Positions 60,774-64,000 of a stretch of DNA of 64,000 nucleotides are shown one piece after another (within the stretch, counting starts at the first letter, position 1; each line of letters opens with the position of its first letter). The notes beneath the pieces were generated by a model, which had not been told where the DNA came from, made no database searches, and saw only the letters and a program-made list of their open reading frames with translations. Source of the DNA: Bacteroidota bacterium. GTDB taxonomy: Bacteria; Bacteroidota; Bacteroidia; Chitinophagales; Chitinophagaceae. The position numbers were made by a program, and so were the translations under genes. The stretch spans positions 62,001 to 126,000 of the forward strand of contig JAFEAF010000009.1 of the NCBI GenBank assembly GCA_018266555.1. The letters run 5' to 3'.

Positions 60774-61970
60774 TCACAGGAAAATAGTAGTTTTTCGATT
60801 ACGGGTATGTGATTGATACGTTGTGATGATTTCGCTGTACTTGTCTTTTATCTTTCCATGAAGAATTTTTTGATCAAATTTTTCTTCAATTTTCCTTCTC
60901 AACCCGATGGCATATTTATTTAAATCATCAGGAATAGTCAAAGCATTTCTTAATACCTGATAAAGACTTTCTTCGTTTTGAGCTTCGAAAAGCAAGCCGG
61001 TTTCTTTGTCGTCCACAATATCTACATTTCCTTCTATCCGGGAACAAATAACCGGGCAATACATAGCGCCGGCCTGCAATAAAACATTGGGGAATCCCTC
61101 CCGGTAAGATGGGTGAATCAAGGCAAAAGAAATATGCATGAAATATTCCACATCGTTTCTCCAGCCAGTCATGATAATTCCGGGATGGGTTGTAAGTATC
61201 TCTTTTGTTTCTTCACCGATCGGGTCCAGGTGATCTTCATATGAGCCAACAAGTATCAATCGTAAGCGATTATTGCTTTTATATAACCGGGCAAAAGTAT
61301 GTACCAGTTCTTTTATTCCTTTGTCTTTAACGATCCGGCCTACGCATAGCATATAAATATGCTGAGGGTCATAATTCAAATCTTTCTTAATAGTTTGAAC
61401 TCTTACAGGTTCTAAATTTTCGGGGGAAAATCTCGATAGATTTATACCATTGCTGGAGCCAAACCCGATTACTTCCATTTTTTTTACAGGTAACAATCGG
61501 GTATCCTTTATATAGTTTAACAATGAAAAACTATTAGGCCAAATATGCGTGGCATGATGTGCCGTTATTTTTTCCATTCGCATCAGCAATTTCCTCGTTA
61601 AACCTTTAGATGTCATAAATCGCAACCCGGCAACTGTATGAATTCTAATTTTCACTCCCGCCCATTTGGAAGCTACCATGGCTATTAATCCTGCTTTCGG
61701 AGTATGTGAGTGAACAATGTCGGGCTTTTCTTTTTTTAGAAACTTATACATCTTCCAAAGTGACCGGAGGTCTGCAAAAGGAGAAATAGTTCTTGTCATA
61801 GGAATAATATGGTGTTCACATCCTTCTTGTTTTTCCAAATCTTCTCTCCCCTCACCGTCAGCGCTTACCATGATGACATCATACCCATTTTCCTTCATAT
61901 ACCGCATCTGCCCGGCCAGTAAATATTTTAGTGCAATCGGAACAGTGGTGACACGGATCAGCTTAGGCAT
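60774..61970 (-). CDS. GT4-family glycosyltransferase
   Basis: Retaining GT-B glycosyltransferase of 398 residues. N-terminal acceptor domain with DIVHSHTPKAGLIAMVASKWAGVKIRIHTVAG, linker VIGFGSSNGINLSRFSP, donor domain VGRIVKDKGIKELVHTFARLYK and the EX7E-type region HPSYREGFPNVLLQAGAMYCPVI with the two glutamates of GT4. It adds one sugar during repeat-unit assembly on the cytoplasmic face. It overlaps the asnB-like gene by 8 bp, so the two are coupled. Confidence 0.9.
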   Translation of the reverse strand: MPKLIRVTTVPIALKYLLAGQMRYMKENGYDVIMVSADGEGREDLEKQEGCEHHIIPMTRTISPFADLRSLWKMYKFLKKEKPDIVHSHTPKAGLIAMVASKWAGVKIRIHTVAGLRFMTSKGLTRKLLMRMEKITAHHATHIWPNSFSLLNYIKDTRLLPVKKMEVIGFGSSNGINLSRFSPENLEPVRVQTIKKDLNYDPQHIYMLCVGRIVKDKGIKELVHTFARLYKSNNRLRLILVGSYEDHLDPIGEETKEILTTHPGIIMTGWRNDVEYFMHISFALIHPSYREGFPNVLLQAGAMYCPVICSRIEGNVDIVDDKETGLLFEAQNEESLYQVLRNALTIPDDLNKYAIGLRRKIEEKFDQKILHGKIKDKYSEIITTYQSHTRNRKTTIFL

Positions 61971-63804
61971 TTTTCAAATAACATTTTTTATACCATACTT
62001 CCAATGCAAATAAAGTCCATATCATTTTTGCTCTTTTTTCATCGCTTGTTTTTATTTTCTTTTTCCAGAGATCACCAATAAATGAATCCCTGACAAAATT
62101 TTTGCAAAATGCTCCCGTCGTCAGGATATTATCTGCAATCAAATTATGCAATGGCCCGTCTATCCATTTTTTCAAAGGGATTTCAAACCCCCGCTTAGGT
62201 TGATGAATAAGTTCAGCGGGTAAATATTTTTCAGCAAGCTTGCGCAATATATATTTTGTGGTTGTGCCTCTGATTTTGAAATGATCCGGCAGGCCGGGAA
62301 CATATTCGAGGAACTCTTTACAAAGCAACGGGCTTCTCCCTTCTAAAGAATTAGACATGGTAGCAATATCCATTTTCACAAGAAGATCGCCAAATAGGAT
62401 ATTATCAAAATCAAGATTCATCATTTTTTTTAATCCTGTAAGCCCGGATTTATTAATTCTTTCAAACCCGTTTTGCATCTCCTGAAGAAGATTGGGATCA
62501 GCTTTAAGGTTTTTTTCTAACCCGTCAAAACTGTCAATGGTTGCTGATAAATATGTTTCTAATCCTTTCTTTCCGGTAAAATTCATCAATCTGTAAAAAT
62601 AATTATACCTGCTTTTTTTGTTATGTGACTCCGGCAAAAGCTTTAATGCTAATGAAGCCGGGATTCTTAAAAAAGGATTATTTTTAAAAAAATCAAATTT
62701 TGCCGCAGGAACATAACGCCGGTATCCTCCAAACATTTCATCTCCTCCATCTCCATTGAGAATAACGGTCAGGTGCTTTTTAGCTTCGCGGCTCACATAA
62801 TAGCTTGGAATGGCCGAGCTGTCAAAAAAAGGTTCCCCGTAATTATAGAGTATTGTTTCCGTTTCGTCTTTCAGATGATCAAAAGATATTTTTAGTTCAT
62901 AATGATCCGTTTCATATTTCTTTGCCACTAATGCAGCAAGCGGGGCCTCGTTGTATTCTCCTTCAAATGAAACGGTGAATGTTTTAAGTGTGCTGTTATA
63001 CTGTTTGGCGATAGCAGATATAATTCCGCTGTCAATACCCCCGCTTAAAAAAGAGCCTACTTCCAGGTCTGAAGATTCTACTCTCCTCTTTACTGCTGTA
63101 TGTAGATAATTATCTATTTTATTTAACGCAGTAGAAAAATCATCTTTTGATTTCTGTAAGTAATATTGATGAATATCCCACCATTTAGTAACAACAGGGC
63201 GGGGATTTTTTAAAGAAACATAAGCATAGCTGCCTCCCGGCAATTCATGCACATTTTTATAAGGTGTGGAAGTTTTATAAAAATAACCGATGCGGACAAA
63301 CTGCGCAAGGTGTTCTTCATTCATTTCAGGATTTACCTGGTGGCGGATTGCATTCAATTCACTTGCAAATAAAAATTTATCCGAATCCGAATAATAGTAA
63401 AAAGGTTTTTTTCCCGCACGGTCTCTTGCCAGGAACAATTCCTGCTTTTTCCGGTCATAAATTATCATGGAAAACATGCCATCCATATCTTCCAGGCATG
63501 AAGGCCCCAGCCTGGCATAAAGGAGTAATATCGTTTCCGTATCTGAATTTGTTTTTCCGGTCAGCGCATATTTTTTCCGTAAATCATTATGGTTATAAAT
63601 TTCTCCGTTGAAAATAATTGTCAGGTGTTCATAATGCATCGGCTGCCGCCCGCCTGCAATATCAAGAATGGAAAGCCTGTAATGATGCAGTTCGAGGTTT
63701 TGATCTGTAAATACACTTTTTTCATCAGGGCCCCTGTGGCCAAGATTCTTATCTAGCTGAAAACTATTAATCGGGTAATTTATGGAGCCGGCAATACCAC
63801 ACAT
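61963..63804 (-). CDS. asnB: Glutamine-dependent asparagine synthase family protein
   Basis: Two-domain amidotransferase, 613 residues. Begins MCGIAGSIN, so Cys2 is free as glutaminase nucleophile; HRGPDEK and LSILDIAGGRQPM follow in the class II glutaminase domain. The synthetase domain has the ATP loop SFLSGGIDSGII and GDGGDEMFGGYRRY. In polysaccharide clusters such enzymes often amidate sugar acids or other acids instead of making bulk asparagine; that is inference here. It lies 11 bp from the truncated membrane-protein gene and overlaps the glycosyltransferase gene. Confidence 0.88.
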   Translation of the reverse strand: MCGIAGSINYPINSFQLDKNLGHRGPDEKSVFTDQNLELHHYRLSILDIAGGRQPMHYEHLTIIFNGEIYNHNDLRKKYALTGKTNSDTETILLLYARLGPSCLEDMDGMFSMIIYDRKKQELFLARDRAGKKPFYYYSDSDKFLFASELNAIRHQVNPEMNEEHLAQFVRIGYFYKTSTPYKNVHELPGGSYAYVSLKNPRPVVTKWWDIHQYYLQKSKDDFSTALNKIDNYLHTAVKRRVESSDLEVGSFLSGGIDSGIISAIAKQYNSTLKTFTVSFEGEYNEAPLAALVAKKYETDHYELKISFDHLKDETETILYNYGEPFFDSSAIPSYYVSREAKKHLTVILNGDGGDEMFGGYRRYVPAAKFDFFKNNPFLRIPASLALKLLPESHNKKSRYNYFYRLMNFTGKKGLETYLSATIDSFDGLEKNLKADPNLLQEMQNGFERINKSGLTGLKKMMNLDFDNILFGDLLVKMDIATMSNSLEGRSPLLCKEFLEYVPGLPDHFKIRGTTTKYILRKLAEKYLPAELIHQPKRGFEIPLKKWIDGPLHNLIADNILTTGAFCKNFVRDSFIGDLWKKKIKTSDEKRAKMIWTLFALEVWYKKCYLKNA

Positions 63805-63815
63805 ATATATATAAG

Positions 63816-64000
63816 TCAGGAACGTTCTTTTGAAATGAAATTAAATATTTTATTTGTCCATGCCGGCAGCTTCAATCCGTTTTGGTAATAAATGGCAAAA
63901 AGCATGACAAGGTAAAAAGGCAAACAAGGTATCTTATACCGTGATAGCGATCCGAAATTTGTGGCCGTGGATCCTACAGAAGCTGCAAATACAAATGCAA
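63816..64000 (-). CDS. C-terminal part of a polysaccharide-cluster membrane protein (runs off window)
   Basis: Reading leftward from the window edge, one frame is open and ends with TGA at 63818-63816. It encodes SRYKIPCLPFYLVMLFAIYY, a likely last membrane helix, followed by a basic tail (NKIFNFISKERS). The upstream part lies outside. Position and the terminal helix suggest a multi-pass protein such as a polymerase-type or glycosyltransferase-type membrane protein, but the family cannot be named from 60 residues. Confidence 0.6.
   Translation of the reverse strand, partial: AFVFAASVGSTATNFGSLSRYKIPCLPFYLVMLFAIYYQNGLKLPAWTNKIFNFISKERS

Overview
The window looks like a chromosomal segment of a gliding, carotenoid-pigmented member of the Bacteroidota, most likely close to the Chitinophagaceae. 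The signs are gldB and a complete gldK-gldL-gldM-gldN block (gliding / type IX secretion), TonB-dependent receptors, many lipoproteins with short Bacteroidota-type lipoboxes, DUF5686, DUF4271 and DUF4783 proteins, and several upstream sequences matching the TAnnTTTG -7 element of this phylum. Both ends cut through genes: a DUF5686 outer-membrane protein on the left and a membrane protein of a polysaccharide cluster on the right.

Layout, left to right. 1-9.4 kb: an aminotransferase, a gamma carbonic anhydrase, two small unknown genes, rsgA, then a leftward moxR / DUF58 / BatD-like / batA operon. 9.5-12.7 kb: a lipocalin-like lipoprotein, a 960-bp non-coding block holding a repeated hairpin element and the remains of a duplicated lipoprotein/nadE junction, and nadE. 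12.8-24.7 kb: gldB, apaG, icd, nadC, gpmI, an ECF sigma factor next to a probable dual-membrane anti-sigma/beta-barrel protein, a lipoprotein and uvrC. 24.9-29.8 kb: gldN, gldM, gldL, gldK (leftward). 30-43.9 kb: a YyaL-like protein, hemD, a DUF4271 protein, a BamA/TamA-like protein, hemW, gpsA, a TolC/adaptor pair without a pump, a transsulfuration-type PLP enzyme and an APC permease.

43.9-50.1 kb: two TonB-dependent receptors. The second is preceded by a cobalamin riboswitch and is BtuB-like. Then follow a MarC protein, a tRNA-Arg(CCG) with a broken partial copy in front of it and a small GIY-YIG gene directly behind it, and a cluster of GC-rich palindromes. 50.1-55.2 kb: a compact operon, sigma factor-crtI-crtB-idi-crtZ-crtY, sufficient on paper for lycopene, beta-carotene and zeaxanthin. 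55.3-64 kb: a surface-polysaccharide cluster (CpsB-type phosphatase, PglC-like sugar transferase, LegC/PglE-like aminotransferase, epimerase, methyltransferase, NeuD-like acetyltransferase, GT4 glycosyltransferase, asparagine synthase).

The most unusual signals are: the hairpin-repeat array at 10.16-10.68 kb; GC-rich palindromes that have inserted in frame into icd (peptide LPAGQAG) and into the D-loop of a partial tRNA copy; the sigma factor / dual-membrane anti-sigma pair at 20.2-22.2 kb; and a crtY gene with no ATG, GTG or TTG upstream of its FAD-binding motif, where an ATT overlaps the crtZ stop codon. No CRISPR-Cas, transposase, phage or complete insertion sequence was seen.
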